From Chara braunii (Eukaryota > Streptophyta > Charophyceae > Charales > Characeae): a stretch of 38,054 nt of DNA. The stretch lies in contig BFEA01000192.1 of the NCBI GenBank assembly GCA_003427395.1, positions 1,361,896-1,399,949 of the forward strand. Reading direction: 5' to 3'. The first letter of the stretch is position 1. Every line of letters begins with the position of its first letter. The notes beneath the pieces were generated by a model. That model had not been told where the DNA came from and did no database searches. It worked only from the letters and a program-made list of their open reading frames with translations. Shown here one piece after another: positions 37,019 through 38,054 of the stretch. A program made the translations under genes and the position numbers.

Positions 37019-38054
37019 TGTTACATGCTGCGCCTGCACACGAGGGCCATTTTGCAGGCCCTACAGCGTTCAGGCTGAAAGCCTGAAATTAAGGGCTTAT
37101 AGGCCCTGTGCGGGTTCAGCCCCAAAGCCTGGGAAACAGGGCCTACAGGCCCTGTGTCGTTTCAGACTAAAAAAGGCAACAGCCTTTTGGCAGACCAGGA
37201 AGTATATAGCAACTTCCCAGGCACTTCACGGGTCATTTAGGAGGCAGTAGTCTTCAGGATTCCACTGCAGTAGTAGAGTAGCGTTAGCAGTAGTCTTCAG
37301 CGATGGGCGCTAGTAGCAGTAGGCTAGAGTAGTGGAGAGATGAGACTGGCAAAGGCCAGGGATGCTTACCTGTGGCGCCATAGCTCCAGCTTCGTCTTCA
37401 AGGTACCTGCAGCACAGCGCCACCATCACAGGTTAGTACTTGGCATCCAGAAGAGAGAGAGTTCTTCTTCTTCCTCCTCTCAGTCCACCATCTCTCTCCT
37501 ACCTTCTCGCTATGACTTCACTGCTTCGGCAGCCTACGATAGTGAGAGTGGTTTATTGCAGAGGTACAGGCAGGGGTTGTCAAGGGCATGTGGCCCAGGA
37601 TCTGGTTCGACATCTTTGGGCAGACTTTGGTTGGACTTCGGCAAGGGACTATTTTGAACTTCGCTATTGCGATCTTAGTCTTCTCCCTTGCATCCATCTT
37701 TGTCCTTCCTTTCCCCTCCATCTGTTATCTGTGGTATCTCCCCATGTGCGTGTATGAAGGAGGGACCTTTGTCTATGTAGGCGGTCCCTCCTCTCCCTCT
37801 CACATGTGTGATGTATGATGGGATGTCGTAACAGTCCACGTAAGGTCAGGACTTATCTCCAAGTCTTCCGCTGTGCTATTGAATGCCATTTTTCATGTAT
37901 CAGGACGTATACTGTCTGTTGATGTTACGCTAGCAATACATCGTCCTTTCGCTTCATTAAATGCCATTTTGCATGTAGCGAGATGCACATTGTCTGTTGA
38001 TGCTTCACGAGCAGTCCATTGTCCATTCAGTCCTCTTCATCACATAGCGGATCC
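37019..38054 (+). repeat. Element E 3' LTR, partial
   Basis: The LTR begins TGTTACATGC and runs off the window. It contains palindromes CAGGGCCT/AGGCCCTG (37137-37154) and TTCAGGC/GCCTGAA (37069-37087). TTACCTGTGGCGCCAT near 37366 and GAGAGAGAGTTCTTCTTCTT near 37453 match the sense strand of the element B LTR, so the two LTRs belong to one family. AGTCTTCCGCTGTG near 37861 matches the B LTR end region. Confidence 0.85.
37203..37208 (+). promoter_or_regulatory. Possible TATA box in the element E LTR
   Basis: TATATA in the context AGTATATAGC lies about 185 bp into the LTR on the element strand, a plausible U3 position. No other promoter element is supported. Confidence 0.4.

Larger units (their letters stand above)
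32320..38054 (+). mobile_element. Element E: Ty3/gypsy retrotransposon, 5' truncated, running off the window
   Basis: The plus-strand order is Gag (from its middle), CCHC knuckle, spacer, protease, RT, RNase H, integrase, chromodomain-like tail, polypurine tract (37003-37017) and 3' LTR (from 37019, cut by the window end). The 5' LTR, PBS and Gag N-terminus are absent at the junction with element D. Stops and frameshifts occur in every domain. Its LTR is homologous to that of element B. Confidence 0.9.

Overview
This window looks like transposon-dense plant-lineage nuclear DNA. Every recognisable coding stretch belongs to Ty3/gypsy (Metaviridae-type) LTR retrotransposons carrying a C-terminal chromodomain-like module. 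Both primer-binding sites match the 3' end of initiator-Met tRNA, as in many plant elements. The gag and pol families resemble ones I recall from charophyte algae such as Chara braunii; this is recollection and has not been checked. No intact host gene, rRNA or convincing tRNA was found. The window holds one 963-base N gap and three single Ns.

Layout. (A) 239-9525: a complete but heavily broken minus-strand element with two LTRs, PBS, polypurine tract and a 4-bp target duplication. Its interior carries many local tandem duplications. 9526-11626: non-coding DNA ending in a tandem array whose units each finish in a CT microsatellite. (B) 11627-19433: a second complete minus-strand element inserted inside one of those CT tracts. 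An internal deletion fuses its gag to the middle of its protease. 19434-21000: G-rich minisatellite around the N gap, then CT, CA and GA microsatellites. 21000-21483: GGCCC-rich DNA with a long hairpin, possibly the LTR of element C. (C) about 21500-24830: minus-strand pol without gag. (D) 30612-32254: minus-strand gag and protease relic. (E) about 32320-38054: plus-strand element truncated at its 5' end, keeping gag, pol, polypurine tract and a partial 3' LTR cut by the window end. D and E meet head to head.

Between C and D lies about 5.7 kb (24913-30611) with no retroelement protein homology that I can see. It contains the most unusual signal in the window. Ten hairpins lie between 27947 and 28763; they share a conserved core, but their flanking stem sequences differ from copy to copy while staying complementary. 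A second family of five or six structured repeats follows at 28930-29530, and a series of short strong hairpins at 30129-30552. Most of the non-Watson-Crick pairs in the first array are G.T on the plus strand, which hints that a plus-strand RNA is the folded molecule. I cannot name this system.

The element genes form the usual LTR retrotransposon set: gag (capsid-like domain and CCHC zinc knuckle), then pol as protease, reverse transcriptase, RNase H and integrase with the chromodomain-like tail. All five copies are interrupted by stops, frameshifts, deletions or changed catalytic residues, so none appears autonomous.
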